Of a stretch of 64,000 nucleotides of DNA, positions 8,768 to 19,600 are shown in pieces (positions within the stretch are counted from its first letter, which is position 1; every line of letters starts with the position of its first letter). The DNA comes from Gammaproteobacteria bacterium (GTDB lineage Bacteria > Pseudomonadota > Gammaproteobacteria > Pseudomonadales > Azotimanducaceae). Under the pieces are notes generated by a model that ran no database searches, was not told where the DNA came from, and was given only the letters and a program-made list of their open reading frames with translations. The translations under genes were made by a program, and so were the position numbers. The stretch covers positions 62,001-126,000 of the forward strand of contig NZGG01000024.1 of assembly GCA_002690865.1 (NCBI GenBank). The letters run 5' to 3'.

Positions 8768-10990
8768 ATGATAGAAACACCTAAGATCATCTATACGGAA
8801 ACAGATGAAGCTCCAAGACTCGCTACATTTTCTCTCCTTCCTATCATAAAACTATTTAGTGATGCAGCTGGCGTAGAAGTTGAAACACGAGATATCTCCT
8901 TAGCGGGCCGCATTATTGCAGAATTTCCAGAGCTTCTAAGCGAAGACCAACGTATTGATGATGACCTCTCTGAGTTGGGTTCTCTATCTCAAAAACCAGA
9001 AGCGAACATTATAAAACTGCCTAACATAAGCGCATCAAATCCACAGATGCATGAGAACATTAAGGAACTACAAAATAAAGGCTATAACCTGCCAGACTAC
9101 CCTGAGGAACCTCAAAATGATTCAGAAAGAGAGATTAAAACGAGGTATGACAAGGTCAAGGGTAGCGCCGTCAACCCAGTACTCCGAGAGGGAAACTCCG
9201 ATAGAAGAGCAGCCCGGGCCGTTAAAAATTATGCAAAGAAGCATCCGCACACGATGGGAGAGTGGGCGTCAGATTCTAAATCACATGTAACTCACATGAC
9301 CAATGGCGATTTCTTCGAGACCGAAAAATCAATCGTCATGGCACAAGATGATGTTTTAAAAGTTGAGTTCATCGGAGAGCAACATATAACGCTAGCAAAA
9401 CAGTTGACCGTCGAAGCTGGAGAGATTGTGGATGCTGCTTACATGAGTAAAAAGGCACTCTGCAGTTTCCTGAGCAAAGAAATAGCGGCTACAGAGGATG
9501 GCGTTCTATTTTCTCTGCATCTAAAAGCTACAATGATGAAGGTTTCCGACCCCATCATATTTGGTCATGCTGTGCGCGCCTACTATAACTCAGCCTTCGA
9601 AAAAAACGCAGCTCTCTTCGAAGAACTCGGGGTCGATCCTAATAACGGTATCGGTGATGTCTATGAAAAAATTGGAAATCTCCCTAAAGAAGAACAGAAG
9701 AACATTCACGATGACCTTGATCGATGTCTAATGGAAGGACCAGACCTCGCTATGGTTAACTCGGACAAGGGTATTACCAATCTCCATGTTCCAAGCGATA
9801 TTATAATAGATGCTTCTATGCCTGCGGCAATTCGTGAATCAGGCAAAATGTGGGGGCCAGATGGTGAATTACATGACATGAAGGCCGTCATTCCAGACAG
9901 GTGCTATGCACTTGTTTACGACGAGACTATAAAGGATTGCATTGCAAACGGTGCCTTTGATCCAACGACGATGGGCTCAACATCAAACATAGGTCTCATG
10001 GCTCAAAAAGCGGAAGAATATGGATCTCACGAAACGACTTTTGAGGCCCCGGGAAATGGGCTTATTCGTGTTGTCGATAGCTGCACTAACACGCTTATTG
10101 AGCACAATGTTGAACAAGGTGATATCTGGAGATTGTGTAGAGTAAAAGATAGTCCCGTAAAGGATTGGGTCAAACTGGCGGTAAACCGAGCAAAAGTAAC
10201 GAAAGCGCCGATCGTTTTCTGGCTAGACGAACATCGTAGCCACGATAAAATCTTAATTGATAAGATCAAACGATATCTACCAGAACATGATCTAACTAAT
10301 ATCGATTACCAAATTATGTCACCAGCAGCTGCCACCGCTTTTTCACTCGAAAGAATGCGAAGATCAGAGGATACTATTTCAGTCACTGGTAACGTCCTTC
10401 GGGATTACCTAACAGATCTTTTTCCCATTCTAGAACTTGGAACAAGCGCTAAAATGTTATCTATCGTCCCGTTAATTAATGGCGGGGGATTATTTGAAAC
10501 TGGTGCCGGAGGATCAGCTCCTAAGCACGTTCAGCAATTTGAAAGAGAAGGCCATCTGCGTTGGGATTCGTTGGGGGAGTTCCTCGCTTTAGGTGCATCT
10601 CTAGAATATCTCTCCGAATCGTTCCAAAATAAGCCTGCTCAAATTCTTGCGGACACTTTGAACGAGGCTATCGGAAAATTTCTAGAGGAGAATAAATCAC
10701 CCTCTAGAAAGGTAAATGAATTGGACAATAGAGGCAGCCACTATTACCTGGCGACATATTGGGCAGAAGCAGTTGCAAAACAAAATGAAGACCCAAGCCT
10801 GAAGGGACGGTTTGCAAGTCTAGCACGGGAGCTAATCACCAATGAAGATAAGATCCTCCATGAGTTGTTAGATGCGCAAGGAGCACCGGTCAATATAGGA
10901 GGGTATTATCGTCCCGATCCAGAACTAGCTGCTGCTGCAATGCGTCCGTCTAAAACACTTAACGAGATAATTGATTCGTTTAATCGTTAA
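8768..10990 (+). CDS. icd: Isocitrate dehydrogenase, NADP-dependent, monomeric type
   Basis: 740 residues, the usual length of the monomeric (about 80 kDa) NADP-IDH family. It is recognised from the N-terminal pattern [10 protein letters not shown]...LLPIIKLF, the [17 protein letters not shown] substrate loop, the central [20 protein letters not shown] and the C-terminal [13 protein letters not shown]. It converts isocitrate to 2-oxoglutarate and CO2 in the TCA cycle and makes NADPH. It appears to be transcribed alone from the divergent region it shares with the MaoC-like gene. Confidence 0.96.
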   Translation: MIETPKIIYTETDEAPRLATFSLLPIIKLFSDAAGVEVETRDISLAGRIIAEFPELLSEDQRIDDDLSELGSLSQKPEANIIKLPNISASNPQMHENIKELQNKGYNLPDYPEEPQNDSEREIKTRYDKVKGSAVNPVLREGNSDRRAARAVKNYAKKHPHTMGEWASDSKSHVTHMTNGDFFETEKSIVMAQDDVLKVEFIGEQHITLAKQLTVEAGEIVDAAYMSKKALCSFLSKEIAATEDGVLFSLHLKATMMKVSDPIIFGHAVRAYYNSAFEKNAALFEELGVDPNNGIGDVYEKIGNLPKEEQKNIHDDLDRCLMEGPDLAMVNSDKGITNLHVPSDIIIDASMPAAIRESGKMWGPDGELHDMKAVIPDRCYALVYDETIKDCIANGAFDPTTMGSTSNIGLMAQKAEEYGSHETTFEAPGNGLIRVVDSCTNTLIEHNVEQGDIWRLCRVKDSPVKDWVKLAVNRAKVTKAPIVFWLDEHRSHDKILIDKIKRYLPEHDLTNIDYQIMSPAAATAFSLERMRRSEDTISVTGNVLRDYLTDLFPILELGTSAKMLSIVPLINGGGLFETGAGGSAPKHVQQFEREGHLRWDSLGEFLALGASLEYLSESFQNKPAQILADTLNEAIGKFLEENKSPSRKVNELDNRGSHYYLATYWAEAVAKQNEDPSLKGRFASLARELITNEDKILHELLDAQGAPVNIGGYYRPDPELAAAAMRPSKTLNEIIDSFNR

Positions 10991-11096
10991 TGATCATAAT
11001 CCAACACGGTGTTAGTGATAATTGGCTATCTTTGTTAATGGTTTGATATCCTTTGCCCTTAAACACCTCAATCTGCGCCCGTTGAAGGAGAATTAA

Positions 11097-11867
11097 ATGA
11101 CAGGTACCGAGGCAACAAAATATGAAATAAAAGATGGGGCCGCTTGGATAACGCTCAATCGTCCAGAAAACCGCAACGCATTATCCGCTGTTCTCGTAAC
11201 TGAGCTATACAATCATCTAGTACAATCGAACGAGAATGATGACGTTCGCTGTATTATTCTTACCGGAACTGATCCGGCTTTTTGTGCAGGGGCTGACTTA
11301 AAAAATCCACCGGGATCAAAGATTGAGGGAATCAAGAGCATCCCCTATCCAAAGGTGCTCAGCTATATTGTAAATAGCGACAAACCAGTGATCACTGCAG
11401 TTAACGGTGCCGCATTTGCTGGAGGACTGGGTCTAATCGGAGCATCAGATATAGTCGTTACTGCTGAGGAAACGATCTGCAGCTTCAGTGAAGTTAGGAT
11501 TGGGGTGATTCCAGCCAATATTTCTATCGTATGCTTGCCTAAATTAGGAACGCATCATGGAATGAAGTTATTCCTCACTGGTGAACGATTCGATGGCGCC
11601 CGTGCAGTTGAGGTTGGACTCGCCCATCGCGCTGTGCCAAGAAAGAACCTTTATTCCGCGGTTCAAGAAGAAATTGATATGATTAATCTCGGAGGACCAA
11701 AGGCGATCGTTGAAACTAAAAAACTGGTTCGCAGGAAAACCAAAGCAACGCTGGAAGAGGACTTCGAGGAGTGTGCAGAGTGGAGTATTAGAATGTTTCA
11801 ATCGGCAGAAGGTGCTGAGGGAATGGCTGCATTCCGGGAAAAACGCAAACCATATTGGATCCAATAA
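11097..11867 (+). CDS. Enoyl-CoA hydratase/isomerase (crotonase) family protein
   Basis: 256 residues with the crotonase pattern: AWITLNRPENRNALS, FCAGADL (oxyanion hole), NGAAFAGGLGL and SFSEVRIGV. The first catalytic Glu of classical enoyl-CoA hydratase (in GGGCEL) is replaced here by Gly (GGLGL), while the second Glu (SFSE) is kept. This one-Glu pattern is common among family members other than canonical beta-oxidation hydratases, so the exact reaction is open. GAAGGAG lies just before the start. It is 29 bases upstream of the pterin-synthase-like gene and may be cotranscribed with it. Confidence 0.85.
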   Translation: MTGTEATKYEIKDGAAWITLNRPENRNALSAVLVTELYNHLVQSNENDDVRCIILTGTDPAFCAGADLKNPPGSKIEGIKSIPYPKVLSYIVNSDKPVITAVNGAAFAGGLGLIGASDIVVTAEETICSFSEVRIGVIPANISIVCLPKLGTHHGMKLFLTGERFDGARAVEVGLAHRAVPRKNLYSAVQEEIDMINLGGPKAIVETKKLVRRKTKATLEEDFEECAEWSIRMFQSAEGAEGMAAFREKRKPYWIQ

Positions 11868-11896
11868 TAATTCTGATTATTTTTTGAAGGAAACTA

Positions 11897-12385
11897 GTGT
11901 CTCGTTATAGCCGCATAGAAATAAGAAAACAAGCGCTCAATTTTTCTGTGGCGCACTTTACTATCTTTAGTGAAAAAGAACGTGAAAACCTTCACGGCCA
12001 TAACTTTCAGGTCGAATGCGAAATTACTGCCCCTGTCGGTGAAGACGGACTGGTTTTCGACTATGGCATAATAAAGAAATTATTGCGGCAGATATGTGAT
12101 GAACTTGATGAACATGTAATTCTTCCCTCTAACTCCCCTCATCTTAGGTTAGAGGAGGGAGAAGAATATACCGCTGCCATTTTTGGCAATGAACGGCTTC
12201 TATTTCTCCCAAAGGACCTGATCATTCTTCCGATTTCGAATACCACTGTAGAGGAGTTTTCTCACTACATACTTAAGCTCTTAGTTAAACATGATGAATT
12301 CAGTAATAAGGGCATTATTGAGATGACGGTCAAAGTGTCATCCAGCCCCGGTCAAAGCGGATGCTCCTCTTGGAAACTAACATGA
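11897..12385 (+). CDS. 6-pyruvoyl-tetrahydropterin synthase/QueD-family protein lacking the usual catalytic Cys
   Basis: 162 residues starting at GTG, with GAAGGA upstream. The three zinc-ligand His are visible (FSVAHF and HGHNF), as are the LDEHVIL region and the TVEEFSHYI glutamate region. The family motif is CxxxHGH; here it reads RENLHGH, so the nucleophilic/base Cys is Arg. QueD makes 6-carboxytetrahydropterin for queuosine and PTPS makes 6-pyruvoyltetrahydropterin; loss of the Cys points to a modified reaction. Its stop overlaps the next start (ATGA), coupling it to an SDR, and a YhhQ-type transporter follows. Confidence 0.8.
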   Translation: MSRYSRIEIRKQALNFSVAHFTIFSEKERENLHGHNFQVECEITAPVGEDGLVFDYGIIKKLLRQICDELDEHVILPSNSPHLRLEEGEEYTAAIFGNERLLFLPKDLIILPISNTTVEEFSHYILKLLVKHDEFSNKGIIEMTVKVSSSPGQSGCSSWKLT

Positions 12386-13083
12386 AAACTCTTGTGATAA
12401 CAGGCGCAAGTAAAGGGATCGGTTTAGCGACGGCTCGGCTTTTCTGTGACTCTGGATACAAAATTATTAATTTCTCACGTACATCTCCGCCCGATGACAG
12501 ATTCGTGAGCCACATGATTGATTTGGGTGACCTAAACGCTAATGAAAAAGTCGGGGCTATACTCGATGAAATAGTGGGAAGAGGGGAAGAAATTTGCCTA
12601 GTTCACAATGCGGCCGCAATGGTTTTTGATAGTACACAAGGGACGGATCCGGAAAAGCTATCGCAAGTATTAAGAACAAATGTCGTCGCACCAGTTATCT
12701 TTAACCGGCATCTGATTGAAAAGATGAATTCAGGATCTTCGATCATTTATATTGGATCAACTCTATCCGAAAAAGCCGTCCCCAACTCTTTTAGCTATGT
12801 CACGAGTAAACACGCGATTCTTGGTATGATGCGCTCCACTTGTCAGGATTTATCGGGCACTGCAGTCCATACATGTTGTGTATGTCCAGGCTTTACCGAT
12901 ACAGAAATGCTCCGTACTCATGTGAATAACGATGAGAAAGTTCTCAATAATTTATCCTCCTTATCCACATTTGGACGTTTGATCGAGCCTGCAGAAATCG
13001 CAAAGACGATTTTGTTTGCCGCTCAAAATCCAGTTTTAAATGGGGCAGCTATTCATGCAAATTTAGGACAAATCGAGTCTTAA
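12382..13083 (+). CDS. Short-chain dehydrogenase/reductase coupled to the pterin-synthase-like gene
   Basis: 233 residues from the ATG at 12382, which overlaps the upstream stop by four bases. The frame is open a little further upstream but that lies inside the previous gene. The Rossmann motif TGASKGIG is near residue 8, NAA near 80 and the active site S...YVTSK near 135-152. Lack of a long C-terminal region fits small sepiapterin-reductase-like SDRs. Coupling to a PTPS-like gene suggests, but does not prove, reduction of a pterin intermediate. Confidence 0.85.
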   Translation: MKTLVITGASKGIGLATARLFCDSGYKIINFSRTSPPDDRFVSHMIDLGDLNANEKVGAILDEIVGRGEEICLVHNAAAMVFDSTQGTDPEKLSQVLRTNVVAPVIFNRHLIEKMNSGSSIIYIGSTLSEKAVPNSFSYVTSKHAILGMMRSTCQDLSGTAVHTCCVCPGFTDTEMLRTHVNNDEKVLNNLSSLSTFGRLIEPAEIAKTILFAAQNPVLNGAAIHANLGQIES

Positions 13084-13105
13084 AAGCTTATGAACGGAGA
13101 AATAC

Positions 13106-13861
13106 TTGGAGATTAATGCGGGGATAAGAGAGAGAAGAGAGCGAGTCTTCCTCGTACTCGCGGGCTTTTTTCTTTGTGCGATGACCATGTTAAATATTTT
13201 AGGTATCACCAGGTTCGTGCAACTCGGGCCCATGAGTTTAGCAATAGGTGTGCTCCCATACCCCTTGACTTTTCTCTGTACCGACTTGATAAGCGAAATT
13301 TACGGTAGGGCCCGTGCTAATTTCTTGGTGACGGTGGGTCTACTGCTAAATGGTTTTATTATCGCTACTCTATGGCTTGCTAATATGATGCCCTCCTCTG
13401 AGACATTAAAACCGGCTTGGCAAGTCATCGAGCTCGCGGAGGAGATAGCGCTACCTACTGGAGCCAGTGTAGAGGGCTCTGTAGAGTTATTTACGATCAT
13501 GTATGCTTTAACATCCGGGGCGGTTTTTGCTTCAATGATGGCTTATATGGCAGCCCAGTATTGCGATGTCTATATGTTTCATTTTTGGAAAAGGCTAACA
13601 AAAGGCAGGCATCTGTGGCTTCGAAATAATGCCAGTACCATAGTTAGTCAAGGTGTTGATTCTTTCATGGTAATTACGGTTACCTTTGGAGCACAATTTA
13701 TAGCGGGCACCGTCACTGCCGGCGCTATGTTGGTTATGATGGGGCACAACTATCTGTTCAAACTCTGCGTCGCTATAGCGGATACTCCGTTCTTCTACCT
13801 AGGCACCTATCGCCTCAAAAGGTATCTTGAGTTATCCGATGACGAAGAAGACATGGGTTAG
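13106..13861 (+). CDS. yhhQ: Queuosine precursor transporter family (YhhQ/VUT) membrane protein
   Basis: 251 residues, integral membrane, with about six hydrophobic segments. It shows the conserved beginning of the DUF165/COG1738 family (LNILGITR, PYPLTFLCTDLISEIYG). YhhQ imports preQ0/preQ1-type queuosine precursors in Escherichia coli. The start is TTG, supported by CGGAG at 13095-13099 with a six-base spacer; no in-frame ATG lies nearby. It is the third gene of a tightly spaced set with the QueD/PTPS-like and SDR genes, which links all three to 7-deazaguanine or pterin metabolism. Confidence 0.85.
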   Translation: MEINAGIRERRERVFLVLAGFFLCAMTMLNILGITRFVQLGPMSLAIGVLPYPLTFLCTDLISEIYGRARANFLVTVGLLLNGFIIATLWLANMMPSSETLKPAWQVIELAEEIALPTGASVEGSVELFTIMYALTSGAVFASMMAYMAAQYCDVYMFHFWKRLTKGRHLWLRNNASTIVSQGVDSFMVITVTFGAQFIAGTVTAGAMLVMMGHNYLFKLCVAIADTPFFYLGTYRLKRYLELSDDEEDMG

Positions 13862-13956
13862 TGTCAGAGAAAGTAAAGTAATGTATTTTTAGAATTTGTC
13901 AAATTGCCAACAACTTTACTTTCCTCAAGACGCAGATAAGAGTATCATTCGAGCGT

Positions 13957-15843
13957 GTGCCTTTTCGATCAACTCCTTTGAGTACCATTCCTGCTGATTC
14001 TGCATATGATCAGAAGGCAACCCGTCCATTTGATTTCGAACCCATAAACGTCGAGGCTAGGTTTGATAATCCGCGGGCCAGAATTGACGCTGATCGAAAA
14101 AAAAACTGGTTCCAACGCGTCTTCCCTATACTCTGGGTAAACAAATGGGCCTTTTCTGTCGGTATAGCGATGACAGTGCTAACGATGCTAGTCAGCATTG
14201 CTCTTCCCGCCCTTACAGGCAAAGTTATCGATGAATTACCTAAAGCGATAACTGAACAGCAGCCCGATCACTTTTTATCGCTCGTAATTCTAATGGTAAC
14301 GCTTTCTGCTCTAAGGTTTGTCTTCAGCTTTATTGGAACCTATCAGATGAGTCGAGTTTCAAATCAACTCGAAGCTGACCTTCGTTCAGTAATCTATAAT
14401 CATCTGGTAACGCTATCATTTTCGTTTTATGACAATATTCAAACAGGTCAAGTAATCTCGCGCGCAAACAGTGACATCAAAGCCATCCAAATGTTTCTGA
14501 TGATGTCTCCCATGCTCTTAACTTCAATACTTAGCTTCATGTTTGCAGCAGCATACATGCTTTCAGTGAGCTTCACGCTGACATTAGCTGCATTAGTAAC
14601 GACGCCAATTGTATATATTCTCAGTATGAAACTGCGGGCCATTATGTTTCCTTTGTCATGGCTAACGCAAGCGCGCCAAGCTGACGTTGCTGTTATCGTA
14701 GATGAAAATATAAATGGCCAACGTATCGTCAAATCGTTTGCCCAAGAAAAAAATCAGCTTACCCTTCTTGCTAGAGCTGCAAAAAAACTTCAATGGGTTC
14801 AAATCCGTAATATCGATATTTCATCGATTTATAACCCGGTGATAGAGCATTTAACTGTCGTAGGCCAAGTTTTAGTCTGGATATATGGTGGTTGGTTAGT
14901 TATTGAAGGCGAGATCCAACTAGGATCCTTAGTTGCCTTCAATATGTATCTAATGATAATTCAAGCACCCTTTCGATTTTTAGGTGTATTGTTACAAATG
15001 GAACAGCGTGCTAAAGCCTCAGCAGGAAGAATATTCGAAATCCTCGACAAAGAACCCGAAATAACTGATCCTAAAAATACGGTTACTCTTAAGAACCCTA
15101 AAGGCCAACTTGAGTTCGATAACGTGCACTTCTCCTATGGAGATGAGCCCGTACTAGCTGGTCTTAATTTCGCTGTGCAATCTGGCGAAACAGTCGCTAT
15201 TGTTGGTCGCACTGGCGCTGGGAAATCGACAGTCGTGCGCTTACTTTCCCGTTTCTATGAACTGTCTAGTGGCAGCATCATGATTGATGGAACAGACATC
15301 CGCGAACTAGCTCTGAAAAGCTTGCATTATCATGTAGGACAGGTTCTAGATGAGCCGTTTTTATTTTCAATCAGTATCCACGACAACATAGCATATGGAA
15401 AACCTAATGCCTCGATGACAGAAATCATGAACGCAGCAAAAGCTGCGCAGGCACATGATTTCATTGAGCAAATGGAAAAAGGCTACGAGACTGTCGTGGG
15501 TGAAAGGGGCTACACTCTCTCCGGTGGCCAAAGACAAAGGATAGGTATAGCTCGGGCATTACTGGTTAACCCTCCAATTCTGGTTCTTGACGATGCAACC
15601 AGCGCGATTGATGTGAAAGTCGAGTCTGAAATTCACGAAGCACTAATCAATTTAATGACGAATCGTACAACGATACTCATCGCGCATAGACTTTCAACTA
15701 TCAGCCTAGCAGACCGAGTTATTGTGCTGGACGAAGGAAAAGTCATTGCCACTGGTCCCCACAAAGAGTTATTAGCATCCGTCCCTCGCTATAACGAAAT
15801 ATTATCGCAGCAAAGTCATATACCAGAAGGTGATTCTTCATAA
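13957..15843 (+). CDS. ABC exporter half-transporter, subunit with degenerate catalytic Glu
   Basis: 628 residues from GTG, with no obvious SD. It has an exporter-type six-helix membrane domain (about residues 60-345) followed by an ATPase domain with Walker A GRTGAGKST, signature LSGGQRQR and Walker B ILVLDDATSA. The catalytic Glu after Walker B is Asp (residue 546). The next gene, two bases downstream, has the Glu but a degenerate signature. The two therefore look like a heterodimer of the LmrCD/TM287-288 type with one active and one degenerate ATP site. Substrate unknown (drug or lipid). Confidence 0.9.
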   Translation: MPFRSTPLSTIPADSAYDQKATRPFDFEPINVEARFDNPRARIDADRKKNWFQRVFPILWVNKWAFSVGIAMTVLTMLVSIALPALTGKVIDELPKAITEQQPDHFLSLVILMVTLSALRFVFSFIGTYQMSRVSNQLEADLRSVIYNHLVTLSFSFYDNIQTGQVISRANSDIKAIQMFLMMSPMLLTSILSFMFAAAYMLSVSFTLTLAALVTTPIVYILSMKLRAIMFPLSWLTQARQADVAVIVDENINGQRIVKSFAQEKNQLTLLARAAKKLQWVQIRNIDISSIYNPVIEHLTVVGQVLVWIYGGWLVIEGEIQLGSLVAFNMYLMIIQAPFRFLGVLLQMEQRAKASAGRIFEILDKEPEITDPKNTVTLKNPKGQLEFDNVHFSYGDEPVLAGLNFAVQSGETVAIVGRTGAGKSTVVRLLSRFYELSSGSIMIDGTDIRELALKSLHYHVGQVLDEPFLFSISIHDNIAYGKPNASMTEIMNAAKAAQAHDFIEQMEKGYETVVGERGYTLSGGQRQRIGIARALLVNPPILVLDDATSAIDVKVESEIHEALINLMTNRTTILIAHRLSTISLADRVIVLDEGKVIATGPHKELLASVPRYNEILSQQSHIPEGDSS

Positions 15844-15845
15844 TA

Positions 15846-17762
15846 ATGAAAGGATTTGGCACAAAACATTCTACTGCGGCTGGACTTCCTTTTGCTGGCA
15901 TCCCACCAGAAATGATGGGAAAAACCAATGCATTGATGCAAGACGAACCGGATTTTAATAATCTTGAGCTGGAATTCAGTCACCGTACAGATGATCAGGA
16001 AACATTTTCTCTACTCAATTTTCTAGCGCCATACAAATACCGAATGCTAGGGGCTCTTGGGCTAGTTGGAACAACCGAGGCATTGCTACTTTTAGGACCA
16101 TACCTTATTAAGGTAGCCATTGACGATGGAATTATACCCAAAGATTTCAGTGTATTGATTTGGGTAGCTGTAATCTGGATAGCATCTTTGTTTGTAGCTG
16201 GTTTTGTTAGCGGTTTCCGTCAGCGATATGTCGGGAGACTTGGACAGTTACTCATGTATGAATTGCGTATTCGCGTATTTGCTCATCTCCAGCGTTTATC
16301 TCTAGATTTCTTCACTGAAGAAAAAGCTGGCCGTTTAATGGCTCGTATGACTAGCGACATCGAAGCCTTATCCAATCTGCTACAAAATGGCCTTGTCAAT
16401 CTCGTGGCTCAAACACTATCTCTGCTGTTTATAATAGGCATCCTCCTGTCATTTAATGTCGAACTGACCCTTATTCTCCTCATCATTGCAGCTCCGATAA
16501 TGCTAGCCATGACTACATGGTTCAAAACGGTCTCTGCCAAAGGTTACGAAAATGTTCGCAATCGAATTGCAGATGTCCTTTCTGATCTGCAGGAGAGTCT
16601 TTCTGGCATGCGGCTAGTAATTTCATTTAACAGAATGAAACACAATATAATCAATCACAGAAACCGCGTAGGAGATTACCGCAACGCAAATAATTATACG
16701 GCACGAGCATCAGCAATCTACTCATCTGCAACGATGTTTGTTGACTCTGCTACTACTATCATAATCTTGGCAGTTGGGTATCTAATTTTACTTGATATCA
16801 ACCCAACATTAGATCCACAAGGTGCATTTACTTTAGGAGCTCTTGTTGCATTTGCTAATATGGTTTCCCGTTTTTTTAAACCAATCAACGCATTAGTAGG
16901 CCTTTATAACGAATTTCAATCTGGCAATGCAGCGGTACTTAAGCTGAGCAATCTATTAGCAACACCACCATCCGTAGAAGAAAAAGAAGATCCTATCGAG
17001 ATCGAAGATATGCGTGGTGATATTAAGTTACAAAACGTAACCTTTAGTTACGGTGCAAGCGAACCAGTGTTGCGAAATGTATCTTTGCACATAGAAGCAG
17101 GGAAAAGCATTTCCTTTGTTGGACCAACTGGTGCTGGGAAATCGACACTCGCAAAATTAATCGCCCGCTTCTATGATCCAAATGAAGGGGGCATCCTAAT
17201 TGATGACCATAATCTCTTAGACCTAAGTATTAAATCTTTACATAGTCAGCTTGGTGTAGTGCCTCAGGAACCTTTCCTATTCCATGGCTCGATCAAAGAT
17301 AATATAAGATTCTCAAATATAGATGCCACAGATGAAGAGATCATGTCAGCATGCAAAGCGGTGGGGATAGAGGACCTTATCGACAGATTGCCACAAGGAC
17401 TTGATACCCCCTGCCACGAGCGTGGCTCCTCATTATCTTCCGGTGAACGCCAGCTGCTTGCTCTAGCCAGAGCTTTTTTAAGTAAGCCTCGAGTACTAAT
17501 TCTTGATGAAGCAACTTCAAATATAGATCAACAAAGCGAATCTAAAATTGAACGGGCTCTTGATAGCTTACTCCAAGGTCGAACAGCAATTATCATCGCA
17601 CATCGTCTTGCTACAGCAATGCGCGCCGATATTATTGCCGTAATAAAGGATCAAGGTATAGCTGAAATTGGTTCGCATAAAGATCTAATTGATAAAGATG
17701 GTTATTATGCTGAAATGTACGAGACATGGATCCGTCAGAATAAAGGAACTACTTTAGATTGA
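15846..17762 (+). CDS. ABC exporter half-transporter, partner subunit with consensus catalytic Glu
   Basis: 638 residues. A cytoplasmic N-terminal stretch of about 65 residues is followed by a six-helix exporter domain and an ATPase domain with Walker A GPTGAGKST, signature LSSGERQ (residues 530-536, degenerate) and Walker B LILDEATSN with Glu555. In a heterodimer its Walker A/B would face the intact LSGGQ of the upstream subunit, giving the working ATP site, while its own LSSGE would complete the degenerate site. Only two bases separate it from its partner. Confidence 0.9.
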   Translation: MKGFGTKHSTAAGLPFAGIPPEMMGKTNALMQDEPDFNNLELEFSHRTDDQETFSLLNFLAPYKYRMLGALGLVGTTEALLLLGPYLIKVAIDDGIIPKDFSVLIWVAVIWIASLFVAGFVSGFRQRYVGRLGQLLMYELRIRVFAHLQRLSLDFFTEEKAGRLMARMTSDIEALSNLLQNGLVNLVAQTLSLLFIIGILLSFNVELTLILLIIAAPIMLAMTTWFKTVSAKGYENVRNRIADVLSDLQESLSGMRLVISFNRMKHNIINHRNRVGDYRNANNYTARASAIYSSATMFVDSATTIIILAVGYLILLDINPTLDPQGAFTLGALVAFANMVSRFFKPINALVGLYNEFQSGNAAVLKLSNLLATPPSVEEKEDPIEIEDMRGDIKLQNVTFSYGASEPVLRNVSLHIEAGKSISFVGPTGAGKSTLAKLIARFYDPNEGGILIDDHNLLDLSIKSLHSQLGVVPQEPFLFHGSIKDNIRFSNIDATDEEIMSACKAVGIEDLIDRLPQGLDTPCHERGSSLSSGERQLLALARAFLSKPRVLILDEATSNIDQQSESKIERALDSLLQGRTAIIIAHRLATAMRADIIAVIKDQGIAEIGSHKDLIDKDGYYAEMYETWIRQNKGTTLD

Positions 17763-17857
17763 CCCATCCCAAGCTCTTCATTAATCAAGATTTGACTTGC
17801 TTATCAAGGCTAATTTGCATGAGATGCTTTCTGTTTCTGAGATAAAAAATGCCATGT

Positions 17858-17863
17858 TATAAT
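17858..17863 (+). promoter_or_regulatory. Candidate -10 element for ilvD
   Basis: A perfect TATAAT lies 31 bases before the ilvD ATG. The hexamer 17 bases upstream (TTCTGA) is a weak -35 match, so the promoter is plausible but unproven. Confidence 0.35.
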
Positions 17864-17894
17864 ATTGGTTCTTACACTCGGTATCTATAGCGCC

Positions 17895-19574
17895 ATGACT
17901 GAATCAAAAGATCCACGTCGATATTCTTCCCTTGTTGTCGATGGAGTACAAAAAGCTGCAGCACGATCAATGCTATATGCAGTCGGGTTTTCTGAAGAAG
18001 ATTTTACAAAACCTCAGATTGGAATTGCTTCTACCTGGAGTAATCTCACACCATGTAATATGCATATCAATACGCTTGCCGATGCAGCGGCGCTCGGTGC
18101 TGATGAATCTGGTGGCAAGCCCATAACATTCAATACAATTACCGTGTCAGATGGAATCTCCATGGGATCCCCAGGCATGAGGTATTCGCTAGTATCTCGG
18201 GAAGTTATCGCTGACTCCATAGAAACTGTTGTAGGAGCAGAGGGATTTGACGGATTTGTAGCGATAGGAGGATGTGATAAGAATATGCCTGGGTGCGCTA
18301 TGGCTATCGCGCGATTAGATCGACCAGCAGTATTTGTATATGGTGGCACCATACAAATGGGCAAGGAACGTCGCGATATTATTTCTGTGTTTGAGGCAGT
18401 AGGTCAATATGCGGCCGGCAATATCGACAAGGTCAAGCTAAAAGAGATTGAGTCCACGGCAATTCCAGGACCTGGTTCTTGCGGTGGCATGTATACGGCA
18501 AACACTATGGCTTCAGCAATCGAAGCCTTAGGTCTATCACTACCGAATTCTTCCGCGCAAGAAGCAGTATCTAACAACAAACGAATTGATAGTTATGCCG
18601 CCGGCGAGGCCGTCGTCAAGCTAGTTGAGGCGGGCATTAAACCCTCAGATATTTTATCGAGAAAGTCTTTTGAAAATGCAATCACTGTTGTAATTGCCCT
18701 TGAGGGCTCAACCAATGCTGTGCTGCATCTGCTCGCAATTGCGCATGCAGCCAAGATACCGCTAACTATTGATGACTTTACAAAGATTGGTTCAAGGGTG
18801 CCCGTGCTTGCGGACATGAGACCAGCAGGTCAATACGCTATGAGTGAACTTATCCAAATTGGTGGTATTCAGCCTTTAATGAAAACCCTCTTAGATGAGG
18901 GTTTACTGCATGGCGACTGTCTAACAGTCACGGGGAAAACGCTTGCTGAAAACCTTATCGATGTTCCATCTTATCCAGCCGGTCAAAAGGTCATCCGACC
19001 ACTATCTAAACCGATCAAGAAAGATAGCCATCTAGTTATTCTACGAGGCAACCTAGCACCAGAAGGCTCAGTTGCCAAAATAACCGGTCATGAAGGTTTG
19101 AAATTTACAGGAAGAGCACGATGCTTTGCAGGAGAAGAAGCGGCTCTAGACGCAATTCTAAAAGGTATTGTCGTAGCGGGTGATGTTGTTGTCGTGCGGT
19201 ATGAAGGACCTAGAGGAGGTCCCGGGATGAGAGAAATGCTGTCTCCTACAAGCGCTATAATGGGTCGTGGTTTATCGCAAGATGTGGCTCTTATTACTGA
19301 CGGAAGGTTTTCAGGTGGATCACATGGATTCGTCATAGGCCATATTACTCCAGAAGCTTTCGATGGAGGTCCAATCGCACTGCTTGAGGATGACGATGAG
19401 ATAACCATCGACGCTGAAAACCATACCATATCTGTTGAACTATCGGATGATGAATTAGACAAACGAAGATCGAAATGGGAAAAACCAGCACCCTATACAA
19501 AACGAGGAATACTCGCTAAGTACGCGCGTCTAGTAAGTTCAGCCTCACTGGGAGCAGTAACTGACGGCGATTGA
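17895..19574 (+). CDS. ilvD: Dihydroxy-acid dehydratase
   Basis: 559 residues. It dehydrates 2,3-dihydroxy acids in valine and isoleucine synthesis using an iron-sulfur cluster. The cluster Cys are seen in TPCNMH (Cys54), GGCDKNMPG (Cys127) and GPGSCGGM (Cys196). The C-terminal [15 protein letters not shown] motif is intact. The ATG at 17895 is chosen over a TTG 30 bases upstream because it gives the family's usual N-terminus ([11 protein letters not shown]). No other ilv gene is nearby, so it appears to be a single-gene unit. Confidence 0.96.
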   Translation: MTESKDPRRYSSLVVDGVQKAAARSMLYAVGFSEEDFTKPQIGIASTWSNLTPCNMHINTLADAAALGADESGGKPITFNTITVSDGISMGSPGMRYSLVSREVIADSIETVVGAEGFDGFVAIGGCDKNMPGCAMAIARLDRPAVFVYGGTIQMGKERRDIISVFEAVGQYAAGNIDKVKLKEIESTAIPGPGSCGGMYTANTMASAIEALGLSLPNSSAQEAVSNNKRIDSYAAGEAVVKLVEAGIKPSDILSRKSFENAITVVIALEGSTNAVLHLLAIAHAAKIPLTIDDFTKIGSRVPVLADMRPAGQYAMSELIQIGGIQPLMKTLLDEGLLHGDCLTVTGKTLAENLIDVPSYPAGQKVIRPLSKPIKKDSHLVILRGNLAPEGSVAKITGHEGLKFTGRARCFAGEEAALDAILKGIVVAGDVVVVRYEGPRGGPGMREMLSPTSAIMGRGLSQDVALITDGRFSGGSHGFVIGHITPEAFDGGPIALLEDDDEITIDAENHTISVELSDDELDKRRSKWEKPAPYTKRGILAKYARLVSSASLGAVTDGD

Positions 19575-19600
19575 CCTGATTATAAAACTCCTCTTTTTAA

